This document shows, one piece after another, positions 1-8,381 of a stretch of DNA of 64,000 nucleotides. Origin of the DNA: Bifidobacterium ramosum (GTDB lineage Bacteria > Actinomycetota > Actinomycetes > Actinomycetales > Bifidobacteriaceae). The translations under genes were made by a program, and so were the position numbers. Position 1 is the first letter of the stretch; each line of letters begins with the position of its first letter. The DNA lies in contig NZ_WBSM01000001.1 in the NCBI RefSeq assembly GCF_009299505.1, positions 1 through 64,000 of the forward strand, read 5' to 3'. The notes under the pieces were generated by a model, which worked only from the letters and a program-made list of their open reading frames with translations, was not told the origin of the DNA and made no database searches.

Positions 1-54
1 TGCCGGCCGATGATGATGAAAACGTGTCCATACACCATTGTCACCACCCAAACC

Positions 55-110
55 CGTCAACCATGCCCCAGGACATACCGTCAACCATGCCCCGACACAT
101 GCGTCAACTA
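55..110. repeat. Short tandem direct repeat (three units)
   Basis: The 15-mer CGTCAACCATGCCCC occurs at 55-69 and again at 79-93, and a shortened third copy (CGTCAACTATCC-like) begins at 102. The unit length is therefore about 23-24 bp. It lies in a gene-free left edge just upstream of an AT-rich orphan gene. It could be a protein-binding array or the remains of a mobile-element end; nothing in the window decides between these. Confidence 0.6.
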
Positions 111-187
111 TCCGCTGAAGCTAAACACACTGAAATCTAAAAACCATCAAAGAAAACAATGAATGCCTTATACAATTAAGGAGAATC

Positions 188-499
188 ATGGATATTGTTC
201 CATCGTTAGCATTCTTTGCCGGCATTGCAATTTCAATCACAATTTCCGTAGTCCTCATGCGTAAGGCAAGTAACAGATTCATCATTAATGTAATACTGTA
301 TATAATATCCGTTGCATTCCAACTCGTGGTTCTGTTGCTCTTGCCGTCTCTGGCATTCACCTATCTACAAAACATGATGGATGTCGACACCGTCGAATTT
401 TACGCTGCACCACTTACACTGTTCTTCCCCATTGTGGCAATACTTGCGTTCATGGTGTCGGACGGCATTATGGTGACAAAGCGACTATGGAAATCCTGA
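188..499 (+). CDS. Small AT-rich membrane protein of unknown function
   Basis: A 103-residue protein that I do not recognise. It has about three hydrophobic segments: residues roughly 5-22, 34-62 and 75-92. Loops are short, and there is no signal-peptide cleavage site, metal motif or catalytic motif that I can see. A strong ribosome-binding site (TTAAGGAG) sits seven bases before the ATG, which supports a real gene. Its base composition is clearly more AT-rich than the rest of the window, as is the surrounding 1-740 region, suggesting recent acquisition. The next feature is a perfect palindrome, then glnA on the opposite strand. A phage superinfection, immunity or stress membrane protein would fit the size, but that is a guess. 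Confidence 0.7.
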   Translation: MDIVPSLAFFAGIAISITISVVLMRKASNRFIINVILYIISVAFQLVVLLLLPSLAFTYLQNMMDVDTVEFYAAPLTLFFPIVAILAFMVSDGIMVTKRLWKS

Positions 500-623
500 A
501 AAATATTATCGAATGACACTAGCTGTCACTTGATTTCTATATAGCCGTAATAGCTGATGCCATTCAACGCATAATGGAAACTTCCCGTCAAGCATCATTC
601 GTCAGTCATAATGAACCCAGTCA

Positions 624-679
624 TCATACACAATGGGTGGTCTACTCTGGAACCAGAGTAGACCACCCATTGTGTATGA
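624..679. repeat. Perfect 27-bp inverted repeat with 2-nt loop
   Basis: The arms 624-650 and 653-679 are exact reverse complements separated by only AA. The arms begin TCATACACAATGGG and end CTACTCTGG. It sits between the convergent small membrane gene and glnA. There is no run of T on either side, so it is not a canonical intrinsic terminator. The near-zero loop makes cruciform extrusion or a long RNA hairpin possible. Confidence 0.85.
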
Positions 680-745
680 GGCTTCCGCCTTTTGTACCCT
701 TACTGTTGAAATTGGCTTAATTGCAACAGTAATGAGCTGTAAAAC

Positions 746-2182
746 TCAGATGTGGAAGTACAGCTCGTACTCGAGCGGGGTCGGGGCCAGACGGGCCTGG
801 TCGATCTCGCCACGCTTGATGTCGATCCAGGTCTCGATCAGGTCGTCGGTGAACACGTCGCCGGCGGTCAGGAAGTCGTGATCGGCTTCCAGCGCATCCA
901 TGGCCTCGGCCAGGGAGCTCGGGACCTGCTTGATGCCCGCGTGCTCTTCCGGCGGCAGCTCGTAGAGGTCCTTGTCGACCGGCTCCGGCGGCTCGATGTG
1001 GTTGAGGATGCCGTCCAAGCCAGCCATGAGCTGGGCGGAGAAGGCCAGGAACGGGTTGCAGGACGGATCCGGCGCGCGGAACTCGATGCGCTTGGCGGCC
1101 GGGGAGGTGCCGGCCAGCGGGATGCGGATGGCGGCGGAACGGTTGCGGGCCGAGTACACCAGGTTGACCGGGGCTTCGAAGCCCGGAACCAGACGGTGGT
1201 AGGAGTTCAGCGACGGGTTGGTGAAGGCCAGCACGGAGGAGGAGTGCTTGATCAGGCCGCCGATGTACCAGCGGGCGATGTCGGACAGGCCACCGTAGTT
1301 CTTCTCATCGTAGAACAGCGGCTTGCCGTCCTTCCACAGGGACTGGTGGCAGTGCATGCCGGTGCCGTTGTCGCCCGCGAGCGGCTTCGGCATGAAGGTC
1401 GCGGCCTTGCCGGCCAGCGCGGCGGTCTCGTGCACGACGTACTTGTACTTCATCAGGTCGTCACCCGCGTGCTGCAGGGAGTTGAAGCGATAGTTGATCT
1501 CCTGCTGGCCGGCGCCGGCGACCTCGTGGTGGGAGCGCTCGAGGATCAGGCCGACCTTCTGCAGGTTGGCGACCATGTCGTCGCGCAGATCCTGGGTGTG
1601 GTCGATCGGCGGAACCGGGAAGTAGCCGCGCTTGACACGGTTCTTGAACGCGATGTTCGGGGTGCCGTCCTCTTCGGTGTCGAGGCCGGTGTTCCACGGG
1701 GCCTCGATGGAGTCGACCTCGTAGAAGGAACGCTGCATGGAGTTCTCGTAACGCACCTTGTCGAAGATGAAGAACTCGGCCTCCGGCGCGAAGGACGCGG
1801 TGTCGGCGATGCCGGTGGACTTCAGGTAGGCCTCGGCCTTGCCGGCGACCTGACGCGGGTCACGCGAGTACGGCTCGTCGGTCAGCGGGTCGACGATGGA
1901 GAAGGCCACGTCGAGGGTCTTGTGCTTGCGGAACGGGTCGATGAAGGCGGTCGTGACGTCCGGCACGAGCTTCATGTCGGATTCGTTGATGGCCTGGAAG
2001 CCTTCGACGGAGGAACCATCGAACGGCATGCCGTCGGTGAACGCGTCCTTCAGGAACTCGCTTGCCGGCACGGTGAAGTGCTGCTGCACGCCGATCAGAT
2101 CAGTGAAACGGACGGAGACATACTCGATGCCTTCCTTGTTGATAAGGGCCTCGGCGTCTTCCTTGGACTTGAGTTCGGTCAC
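746..2182 (-). CDS. glnA: Glutamine synthetase, type I
   Basis: Forms glutamine from glutamate, ammonia and ATP in the cytosol, the main entry of nitrogen. At 478 residues it has the normal length of a GSI subunit. Visible signatures include the N-terminal GSSVEGFQ region, the ATP-binding [12 protein letters not shown] stretch and the RIP segment of the active site. Near residue 407 the Tyr-containing motif DLYELPPEE matches the adenylylation loop of GSI-beta enzymes, so post-translational control by an adenylyltransferase is likely (family inference). The start is a GTG preceded by AAAGGAG. It is monocistronic by appearance: a long intergenic region with a hairpin repeat lies upstream. Confidence 0.97.
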   Translation of the reverse strand: MTELKSKEDAEALINKEGIEYVSVRFTDLIGVQQHFTVPASEFLKDAFTDGMPFDGSSVEGFQAINESDMKLVPDVTTAFIDPFRKHKTLDVAFSIVDPLTDEPYSRDPRQVAGKAEAYLKSTGIADTASFAPEAEFFIFDKVRYENSMQRSFYEVDSIEAPWNTGLDTEEDGTPNIAFKNRVKRGYFPVPPIDHTQDLRDDMVANLQKVGLILERSHHEVAGAGQQEINYRFNSLQHAGDDLMKYKYVVHETAALAGKAATFMPKPLAGDNGTGMHCHQSLWKDGKPLFYDEKNYGGLSDIARWYIGGLIKHSSSVLAFTNPSLNSYHRLVPGFEAPVNLVYSARNRSAAIRIPLAGTSPAAKRIEFRAPDPSCNPFLAFSAQLMAGLDGILNHIEPPEPVDKDLYELPPEEHAGIKQVPSSLAEAMDALEADHDFLTAGDVFTDDLIETWIDIKRGEIDQARLAPTPLEYELYFHI

Positions 2183-2413
2183 GGGACCGCTCCTTTCGTG
2201 AAGTTACTTACAGGCTTACAGTCTAGAAACGTGCGTTTCGCCCGCTCGTCATTTCGGTTACGAGAATGTTTCGTGATGGCGAACCGGCATGGTGCGTGCG
2301 ATGCGGACGGCGGAATGATGCGATTGTTGTGTTACGGCACGTTACGTGAGCGGTCACGATCGTGTTCGATTGGTGAGACCGATGGGTTCCGCTGTTGACG
2401 GATATGCCCGACT

Positions 2414-2471
2414 CCCGTAACGGACATACAGCCGATTCCACCCGGCGAATCGGCTGTATGTCCGTTACGGG
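2414..2471. repeat. ACGGACATACAG hairpin element, copy 1
   Basis: Twenty-four-base perfect arms (2414-2437 / 2448-2471) with a 10-nt loop. The outer stem reads CCCGTAACGG / CCGTTACGGG. It lies in the 418-bp gap between glnA and the DUF4191 gene (both minus). Apart from this element and a terminator at 2508-2540 I see nothing else in the gap. Confidence 0.93.
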
Positions 2472-2507
2472 GTGGGGTGGAGTGAAGAGAAAGAGACGGG
2501 GATATAC

Positions 2508-2540
2508 AAAAAGGGTCTGCAATCGGATGATTGCAGACCC
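2508..2540 (-). terminator. Intrinsic terminator of the DUF4191 gene
   Basis: On the minus strand an 11-bp stem (GGGTCTGCAAT / ATTGCAGACCC) with a 6-nt loop is followed by TTTTT. It lies about 60 bp past the DUF4191 stop codon and is correctly oriented for it. Confidence 0.85.
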
Positions 2541-2600
2541 CTGACGTTGGTCGGTCGCAGCGTTACGGCAGTGACGACAATGGTGACGTCGCGACGGCGA

Positions 2601-3416
2601 TCACTTGCCGCGCATGGCGCGACGGCTCACGCGCTGCGGGCGGTTCGGATCGATGCCCTTCGGGATGCCGTAGCCGGTCTTGCTCTGCAGCGTATCGAGG
2701 CGCTTGTTCAGCGTCTCCAGCTCGTCCTTGGTGAGAATGAACCGCGTGGTCGGCTTGATCTTGTACCACATGGTGTCCCACCAGCCGGTCGGCTGGGACT
2801 TCGGACGGTACGCCTTCTGCTTGACGACGGTCTTGCGCAGGTCCTTGAGGCGGGTCTGGTTCGCGCCGGTGCCCACGTAGATGCGGTAGACCGGGATCTG
2901 CGAGCCGGCGGTGACGCCCTTGATGCGCTGCTCCTGACGCTCCATCGCGTGCTTGACGCGGTCGTAGTCGCCTTCGCCGAGCAGATAGATACCGTTGTAG
3001 CCGGTGCCGCGCCAGATCATGTCCTTGGTGCGCGGGTCGATCCACACCGGCTGATCCGGGAAGTTGAAGCCGGCCTTGTTGATGTTCTTGAGCACGCTGA
3101 CCGCCGCGCCCGGGCGGCCTTCGAGCTTCATGTAGCCGACGCGGTCGGCGCGGTTGGTGAGCACCATCGTGCCGAGCAGCATGGCGAGCATGATCGCGGT
3201 GATCATCAGCAGGATCCACGAGATCACGGACCAACGGAACACGATGCCCAGGATGATGAACACGACGATCGGTCCGCCGAGCGCGACTCCGACCAGCCAC
3301 GGCAGCGACTTGTCCTCGGCGGCCGTGTACTTGTAGATCTGTTTGATCTGATTGACCGTGGTGGACATGCGCGAGAACAGGCCGTTCTTCTTCGCCTTTC
3401 CGTCCTTCTCAGCCAT
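2601..3416 (-). CDS. DUF4191 family integral membrane protein
   Basis: A 271-residue actinobacterial membrane protein of the DUF4191 family; its biochemical role is unknown. The N-terminus is Lys-rich and cytoplasmic. Two hydrophobic segments follow at about residues 40-60 and 65-88, after which comes a long soluble basic domain with repeated K/R-rich stretches (for example QKAYRPKSQ and TRFILTKDELETL). In other actinobacteria this family lies near lipoyl and glutamine synthetase genes, as here, where lpd follows upstream and glnA downstream. ATG start with GAGGAAG before it. A dedicated terminator follows. Confidence 0.85.
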   Translation of the reverse strand: MAEKDGKAKKNGLFSRMSTTVNQIKQIYKYTAAEDKSLPWLVGVALGGPIVVFIILGIVFRWSVISWILLMITAIMLAMLLGTMVLTNRADRVGYMKLEGRPGAAVSVLKNINKAGFNFPDQPVWIDPRTKDMIWRGTGYNGIYLLGEGDYDRVKHAMERQEQRIKGVTAGSQIPVYRIYVGTGANQTRLKDLRKTVVKQKAYRPKSQPTGWWDTMWYKIKPTTRFILTKDELETLNKRLDTLQSKTGYGIPKGIDPNRPQRVSRRAMRGK

Positions 3417-3533
3417 TACTTCCTCACTTGACTCAGGGTGAACACACTATTTCACCACTCTACCAGCACCATTGCCCCGGCGTGCGGGCATGCGAAGCCG
3501 CGCACGGCCGCGCATACCCGCAACCGTCTGCCG

Positions 3534-5033
3534 TCACCGCGTGTTGAGCGGCCGCCCGTCCGCCTTGAGCAGCGCCTCGCCGAGCGTCTCGGAGAACGTC
3601 GGATGCGGGTGGATCAGCCGCGCCGCGTCGTGCAGCGGTACGTGGTTGCCGACGATCTGCTCGGCTTCGGCGATGAGATCGGACGCCATCGGCGAGACGA
3701 TGTGCACGCCGAGCACGACCGGCACGTCGGGGTCGGCGGCATACTCGCCGGCCACGATCGACAGCGATCCGGCCGAGCCGGACATGAGCATGCGCGCGTT
3801 GCCGAGCATCGGATACACGGTTTCGCTCACGTTGACCAGATCGTCGCGCAGCTGCGCCTGATCGAGCGTCAGTCCGACGCTGGCCGCTTCGGGGGAGGAG
3901 AACACGACCTGCGGCACCGTCGCGTCGTCGACCGGACGCGGGTCGGCGTCGGCGATCGCCTCGGCCACGGTGATGCCCTGCTCGAACGCGCGATGGGCGA
4001 GTGCCGGCCCTTCGGTGATGTCGCCGATCGCCCACACGTGCGGCAGGTTGGTACGGCCGTACGGATCGGTGGCGACCATACCGTCTGCGTTGATGCGCAG
4101 GCCGGTAGCGGTGAGCCAGTCGGCGTCGGTGATCGGATCGCGGCCGATCGCGGCCAGTGCGATCTGCCCCCAGACGGTGTGCTCGCCGTCTTCGCCATCG
4201 CGCGTATAGTGGACGGTCGCGCCGAGATTGACGCCGGTGTCGACGTGCGTGACATGACTGTGCGTGACGATGGTGACGCCGTGCCGTTTGAGTTCGCGGG
4301 TGAGTGTGACGGCAGCGCGCCGGTCCCAGCCGGACAGGACGCGGTCCTTGCGGATGAGCAGCGTGACGTCGGTGCCGGCGGTCTGCCACATGGACGCGAA
4401 TTCGAGCGCGACCGCGCCCGAACCGATGATGACGGCGCTGGCGGGGAATTCGTCGATGGCGAGCGCGTGCGTGGAGTCGATGAGCGCGTTGCCGAACGGG
4501 ATGCCCGGCAGCGGGCGTGGGCGGGAACCGGTGGCGATGACGACGTGCGTCGCGGTGATCGTCGCCGTGTCGCCGAGCGGTTCGGGCACGCCGGCCCTGA
4601 CATACCGTTCGACGGGGGAGTCGGTCACGTCGAACGTGTATCCGGCCGTCGTGCTTGACGTTCCCTGATGCAGTCCGGTGACTTCACCATGAAATACGGT
4701 GACGCCGCGGTGCGCGAGCAGTCCGGCCAATCCCTTGGTCATCGTGTCGATGATGTGCAGCCGATAGTCGCGCAGCCGGCCGAAGTCGATGCCGTCGACG
4801 GACGCGTTCACGCCGAGCTCGGCCGCGCGGCGGACGGTGTCGATCGTATGCGTGGCGGTGATGAGCGCCTTCGACGGTATGCATCCGCGGTTCAGACACG
4901 TGCCGCCAAGCGTCGCGTCGCGTTCGATCAGCGCGACCGAACGACCGAGTTCCGCCGCGCGCAACGCCGTCGAATAGCCGCCGGGACCGGCTCCGACAAT
5001 CGCGATGTCAAATTGTTTCACATGCTGTTCCAC
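3534..5033 (-). CDS. lpdA: Dihydrolipoyl dehydrogenase (FAD disulfide oxidoreductase)
   Basis: Reoxidises dihydrolipoamide with NAD+, the E3 component of lipoate-dependent complexes. The protein has 499 residues. The N-terminal FAD Rossmann motif GAGPGGY is at about residues 14-20. The redox disulfide motif GGTCLNRGCIPSK places Cys46 and Cys51 correctly. A second nucleotide motif, GSGAVALEF, binds NAD. The C-terminal dimerisation domain has the catalytic HPHPTFSETLGE dyad. The start is GTG with GGAGG six bases upstream. No E1/E2 subunits lie nearby. Bifidobacteria use the fructose-6-phosphate phosphoketolase route, so the partner complex is not obvious from this window; another flavin disulfide reductase role cannot be excluded. 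Confidence 0.92.
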   Translation of the reverse strand: MEQHVKQFDIAIVGAGPGGYSTALRAAELGRSVALIERDATLGGTCLNRGCIPSKALITATHTIDTVRRAAELGVNASVDGIDFGRLRDYRLHIIDTMTKGLAGLLAHRGVTVFHGEVTGLHQGTSSTTAGYTFDVTDSPVERYVRAGVPEPLGDTATITATHVVIATGSRPRPLPGIPFGNALIDSTHALAIDEFPASAVIIGSGAVALEFASMWQTAGTDVTLLIRKDRVLSGWDRRAAVTLTRELKRHGVTIVTHSHVTHVDTGVNLGATVHYTRDGEDGEHTVWGQIALAAIGRDPITDADWLTATGLRINADGMVATDPYGRTNLPHVWAIGDITEGPALAHRAFEQGITVAEAIADADPRPVDDATVPQVVFSSPEAASVGLTLDQAQLRDDLVNVSETVYPMLGNARMLMSGSAGSLSIVAGEYAADPDVPVVLGVHIVSPMASDLIAEAEQIVGNHVPLHDAARLIHPHPTFSETLGEALLKADGRPLNTR

Positions 5034-5102
5034 GTTGTGCCTCCCTGCTGCTTCCCGTCTCCTTCAGACAAAGGGAGCGGGATCGTAATGGATACCGGAT
5101 AT

Positions 5103-5127
5103 GAAAAAGGCTCCCGCAGGGGGAGCC
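5103..5127 (-). terminator. Intrinsic terminator of the DUF3043 gene
   Basis: The minus strand carries GGCTCCC...GGGAGCC followed by TTTTTCAT, immediately downstream of the DUF3043 stop codon at 5136. Confidence 0.8.
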
Positions 5128-5135
5128 ATCGACGA

Positions 5136-5747
5136 TCACTCGGGGAAATGCCCACGCTTCGGATACCGCGGCTTCGGCAGACGCCAACGACGCACCTGAA
5201 TGGCGCGGCTCCACGCGTACGTGCCGGAACGCATGCCCTTGGACACGGACTTCTCGCCGTACTTCTCGATGAGCTTGACCTTGAGCTTGCGCCACATGAG
5301 CCACACGTCGATGATCACGGCGAACAGGTACACGTACATGACCACCATCAGCGGGATCGACAGCGACGGCCAGACGGTGGTGACGAGCATCGACGCGATG
5401 AGGATGACGATCGCCACGGGGATGAAGAACTCGCCAAGGTTGAACCGGGCGTCCACATAGTCGCGGATGTAGATGCGCCACGGCAGGCGCTCCGACTTCG
5501 GCATGTGGTTGATGTCGCCGGTCTGCATCGCCGTGTATTCGGCGTCCTCGCGGGCACGCAGACGGGCCTTGGCCTCCTTGGCGCTGGCCTTGCGGTCGTT
5601 CGGCACGAGCGGGCGGATGTTGCGCGCCTGCGCCTGCTTCATCTTCGGGGTCGGGCGACCCTTCTTCTCGCCTCGTGCCGGCTCGGAAGCCGCGGCCTCG
5701 GCGGCCGGCTTCTGGGCCTCTTCCTTCTTGAACGGATTCCATGTCAT
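5136..5747 (-). CDS. DUF3043 family membrane protein
   Basis: A 203-residue protein starting MTWNPFKKEE. The charged, Ala/Glu/Lys-rich N-terminal 90 residues carry the conserved SAKEAKARLRAREDAEY-type region of DUF3043. Two adjacent transmembrane segments follow at about residues 118-160 (FIPVAIVILIASML and IPLMVVMYVYLFAVI), then a basic C-terminal tail. DUF3043 proteins are widespread in actinobacteria and have no established function. I chose the internal ATG because the longer reading frame upstream lacks family similarity and would overlap the divergent dipeptidase promoter region. The ribosome-binding site is weak. Confidence 0.85.
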   Translation of the reverse strand: MTWNPFKKEEAQKPAAEAAASEPARGEKKGRPTPKMKQAQARNIRPLVPNDRKASAKEAKARLRAREDAEYTAMQTGDINHMPKSERLPWRIYIRDYVDARFNLGEFFIPVAIVILIASMLVTTVWPSLSIPLMVVMYVYLFAVIIDVWLMWRKLKVKLIEKYGEKSVSKGMRSGTYAWSRAIQVRRWRLPKPRYPKRGHFPE

Positions 5748-5847
5748 AGCTGCCCAGCCTACGGGCACGTCAGGACGCGGAAACCGTGCCGTCGGGCCGC
5801 TACAATGACTGATTGGCATACGTTTACCGATCATATAAAGGAGCATC

Positions 5848-7215
5848 ATGGCCGCACCCACCGCCGATGAGATCCGTTCCCGCGTCGAAGGCGACTTCGA
5901 CCGCATCGTCGACCTGCTGAGCCGCAAGGTCGCGCTCAAGTCCGTCTCCGCCGAAGGCATCACCGGCGAGCACATGAGGCGTTCGGCCGAATTCGTCGCC
6001 GACGAGCTGCGTCAGGTCGGCGTCGACGCGAAGGTCGTCCAGTCGCACAACCCAGATGGCACGCCGGGCGCATGGGAGGTCATCGGCTCGCGCATCGTCG
6101 ATCCGAACGCGCCGACCGTGCTGCTGTACGCCCACCACGACGTGCAGCCCGTACCGGACCCGGCCGAATGGGATACCGACCCGTTCGTCGCGACCATGGT
6201 CGGCGACCGTCTGTACGGCCGCGGCTCGGCCGACGACGGCGGCGGCATCGCCATCCACTCCGGCGCGCTCAAGGCGCTCGGCGACGACCTCAAGGTCAAC
6301 ATCAAGGTCTTCATCGAAGGCGAGGAGGAGATGGGCTCGCCCAGCTTCATCCCGTTCATCGAGGAACATGCGGCCGAATTCGAATCCGACGTCATCATCG
6401 TCGCCGACTCGGGCAACTGGGCCGCGGACATCCCGTCGCTCACCACGTCGCTGCGCGGCAACACGACCGTCGACGTCACCGTGCGTTCGCTCACGCACCC
6501 GGTGCACTCCGGCCAGTACGGCGGCCCGATCCTCGACGCGAACACGCTCGCCGCGATGCTCATCGCGTCGCTGTACGACGCCAACGGCGACCTCGCGGTG
6601 CCCGGCATCGCCGCCGACGAACCGGTGGGCGGCCTGCAGCGCGACGTGGACGAGGCCGGCGTGCGCGCCGACGCGGGCGTCGTGGACGGCTGCGTGCTCG
6701 CCGGCACCGGTTCGCTCGCCTCGCGGCTGTGGACCAAGCCGTCGCTCACCGTGATCGGGTTCGACGCGCATCCGGTCGATGGCTCGTTCAACGTGATCAG
6801 CCCGGCCGCGCGCTTCCGCCTGTCGCTGCGCACCGCGCCGAGCCAGCGCCCCGAGGAGGCGCAGGCCGCGCTCATGGAGTACCTGCGCACGCACGCGCCG
6901 TTCGGCGCCGAGGTGACGGTCGAGGCCGGCGACAACGGCATGGGCTGGGCGATGGACCCGACCGCCGAAGCCACGAAGGACGCGCTCGAGGCGATGGAGG
7001 AGGCGTTCGGCGTCGCGCCGATCAACCAGGGTCAGGGCGGCTCGATTCCGTTCATTCCCGAACTGCAGCGCATCTTCCCGGCCGCGCAGGTGCTCGTCAC
7101 CGGGCCGGAGGATCCGAAGGCGAACGCGCACAGCCCGAACGAGTCGATCTCGCTGCCCGGCCTGCGCGACAACGTCATCACCGAGGCGCTCCTCCTCGCC
7201 AAGCTCGGCAAGTAG
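5848..7215 (+). CDS. M20 family metallopeptidase (dipeptidase)
   Basis: A 455-residue zinc exopeptidase of the M20 family (dipeptidase/CNDP-like), probably cleaving cytosolic dipeptides. The metal-site motifs are in order: YAHHDVQP near residue 95, the bridging aspartate in GRGSADDGGG, the catalytic and metal glutamates in EGEEEMGSP near 163, the aspartate in IVADSGNW, and a C-terminal histidine in NAHSPNES. The lid (dimerisation) domain is inserted between these. Start ATG with AAAGGAG at ideal spacing. It is divergent from DUF3043 and followed by two hairpin repeats, so it is probably monocistronic. Confidence 0.93.
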   Translation: MAAPTADEIRSRVEGDFDRIVDLLSRKVALKSVSAEGITGEHMRRSAEFVADELRQVGVDAKVVQSHNPDGTPGAWEVIGSRIVDPNAPTVLLYAHHDVQPVPDPAEWDTDPFVATMVGDRLYGRGSADDGGGIAIHSGALKALGDDLKVNIKVFIEGEEEMGSPSFIPFIEEHAAEFESDVIIVADSGNWAADIPSLTTSLRGNTTVDVTVRSLTHPVHSGQYGGPILDANTLAAMLIASLYDANGDLAVPGIAADEPVGGLQRDVDEAGVRADAGVVDGCVLAGTGSLASRLWTKPSLTVIGFDAHPVDGSFNVISPAARFRLSLRTAPSQRPEEAQAALMEYLRTHAPFGAEVTVEAGDNGMGWAMDPTAEATKDALEAMEEAFGVAPINQGQGGSIPFIPELQRIFPAAQVLVTGPEDPKANAHSPNESISLPGLRDNVITEALLLAKLGK

Positions 7216-7228
7216 CTGTGCCCGCACC

Positions 7229-7284
7229 CCCTGACGGACATCCAGCCGTTTTCATCGTTGGAATCGGCTGGATGTCCGTCAGGG
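7229..7284. repeat. ACGGACATACAG hairpin element, copy 2
   Basis: Arms CCCTGACGGACATCCAGCCG / CGGCTGGATGTCCGTCAGGG, including a compensated ATAC-to-ATCC change in the stem. It lies just after the dipeptidase stop. Its central loop is the exact reverse complement of the loop in the next copy. Confidence 0.93.
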
Positions 7285-7334
7285 AAGCGAGCGTGCGACG
7301 TCAGGGAACGTTCCCTGACTACGGAGCTCCCCAT

Positions 7335-7390
7335 CCTCTACGGACATACAGCCGATTCCAACGATGAAAACGGCTGTATGTCCGTTGAGG
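7335..7390. repeat. ACGGACATACAG hairpin element, copy 3
   Basis: Standard core arms with one outer mismatch (CCTCTACGG / CCGTTGAGG). The loop is the mirror (reverse complement) of the loop in copy 2, about 50 bp away. Confidence 0.92.
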
Positions 7391-7432
7391 GCTATGGACA
7401 ATGGCGGGGGATTGGGTTATGCTCGGGAATCG

Positions 7433-7535
7433 TTGACACGGGGGCTGCGGCCGGCGCGATGCGCTGGGCAGCGGCTGAGATGAGGATTCCCTCGACCGAT
7501 TGAACGTGAGTCCGGGTAATGCCGGCGAACGGACG
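7433..7535 (+). promoter_or_regulatory. TPP riboswitch (THI element)
   Basis: The conserved thiamine pyrophosphate aptamer landmarks are present: a purine-rich ACGGGGGCTG start, the CTGAGAtGAGG bulge at 7475-7485, and the TCCGGGTAATGCCGG segment at 7511-7525 followed by CGAACGGA. It lies about 65 bp before the ECF S component, which it should switch off when TPP is plentiful. I do not see a clear terminator in the remaining leader, so control may act by masking the ribosome-binding site (inference). Confidence 0.93.
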
Positions 7536-7599
7536 TCGCTCCTTCCCGTGCCTTGCAAACGCCGGATCTTCGGCGCGTTAAGAGAGAAAGGCACCCATT

Positions 7600-8208
7600 A
7601 TGTCCGCAAACGAAACCAACGCGGCCACCAAGCACTCCAACAAGTGGCGCATCGTCGATATCGTCGTCGCCGCCATCATCGCCATCGCCTCCGGCGTCAT
7701 CTTCTGGGGCTGGGACGTCGTCTGCGCCGTCCCGCTCGCCGTCTTCGGCGCGGTCACCCCCGGTTTCGAAGGCCTGCTCAACGGCTTCTGGCTGTTCGCT
7801 GGCCCGCTCGCCGCGATCATCGTGCGTAAGCCCGGCGCGGCCCTCTTCGCCGAAACGCTCGCCGCGTTCCTCGAGCTCACCCTCGGCAACCAGTGGGGCG
7901 TCGGCGGTTCGCTGATCGTCGGCATCGTGCAGGGCCTGTTCGCCGAAATCGGCCTCGCGATCTTCCTGTATAAGAAGTGGGACCTCGTCTCCGTCGTCCT
8001 GTCCAATGCCTTCGCCGGCATCGGCTGCGCCGTCTACTACTGGATCACCAACCCGGCGTGGGGCCCGGTGCAGGTGATCGTCTACCTGGTCACCTCGTTC
8101 ATCTCCGGCGCGGTGTTCGGCGTGGTCTGCTGGTACCTGCAGCGCGCGCTCGCCGCGACCGGCGTGCTCGACCGCTTCGAATCCGGCCGCGCGCAGGCGC
8201 TGGTCTGA
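7600..8208 (+). CDS. ECF transporter S component, YkoE family (thiamine precursor)
   Basis: A 202-residue membrane protein with about six hydrophobic segments, matching the YkoE-type substrate-binding component of energy-coupling factor transporters for hydroxymethylpyrimidine/thiamine. Recognisable stretches include FWGWDVV near residue 38 and FEGLLNGFW-FAGPLA in the second and third helices. The TPP riboswitch just upstream supports thiamine or its pyrimidine precursor as the substrate. GAGAAAGG precedes the ATG. The next gene supplies both ATPases and the T component, although a terminator lies between them, so the energising module may be partly uncoupled in transcription. Confidence 0.92.
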   Translation: MSANETNAATKHSNKWRIVDIVVAAIIAIASGVIFWGWDVVCAVPLAVFGAVTPGFEGLLNGFWLFAGPLAAIIVRKPGAALFAETLAAFLELTLGNQWGVGGSLIVGIVQGLFAEIGLAIFLYKKWDLVSVVLSNAFAGIGCAVYYWITNPAWGPVQVIVYLVTSFISGAVFGVVCWYLQRALAATGVLDRFESGRAQALV

Positions 8209-8220
8209 TCGTCATCCATC

Positions 8221-8259
8221 ACGGCTCTTCCGCGACCTGTGCGCGGAAGAGCCGTTTTT
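8221..8259 (+). terminator. Intrinsic terminator after the S component gene
   Basis: A 14-bp stem (ACGGCTCTTCCGCG / CGCGGAAGAGCCGT) with a short loop and a TTTTT tract. It separates the S-component gene from the EcfAAT fusion gene, so the latter may depend on read-through or on its own promoter. Confidence 0.9.
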
Positions 8260-8381
8260 GTCTGTCGTCATTTCCGCCGCACACGACGCACAATACATAA
8301 TCCGCGTATCCGTACGTCATCATCCACACGTCATCGTGTACGGCACCGCATACATACGCATCTTTGAATCACGGGGCATCC

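Noticed and set aside
752..2398. Open frame of 548 codons opposite glnA
   Set aside because: Antisense shadow of a certain gene; low-complexity composition and no recognised family.
7229..7390. Integron attC-like sites
   Set aside because: No integrase, no gene cassettes and no RYYYAAC core sites; the elements are scattered through core genes.
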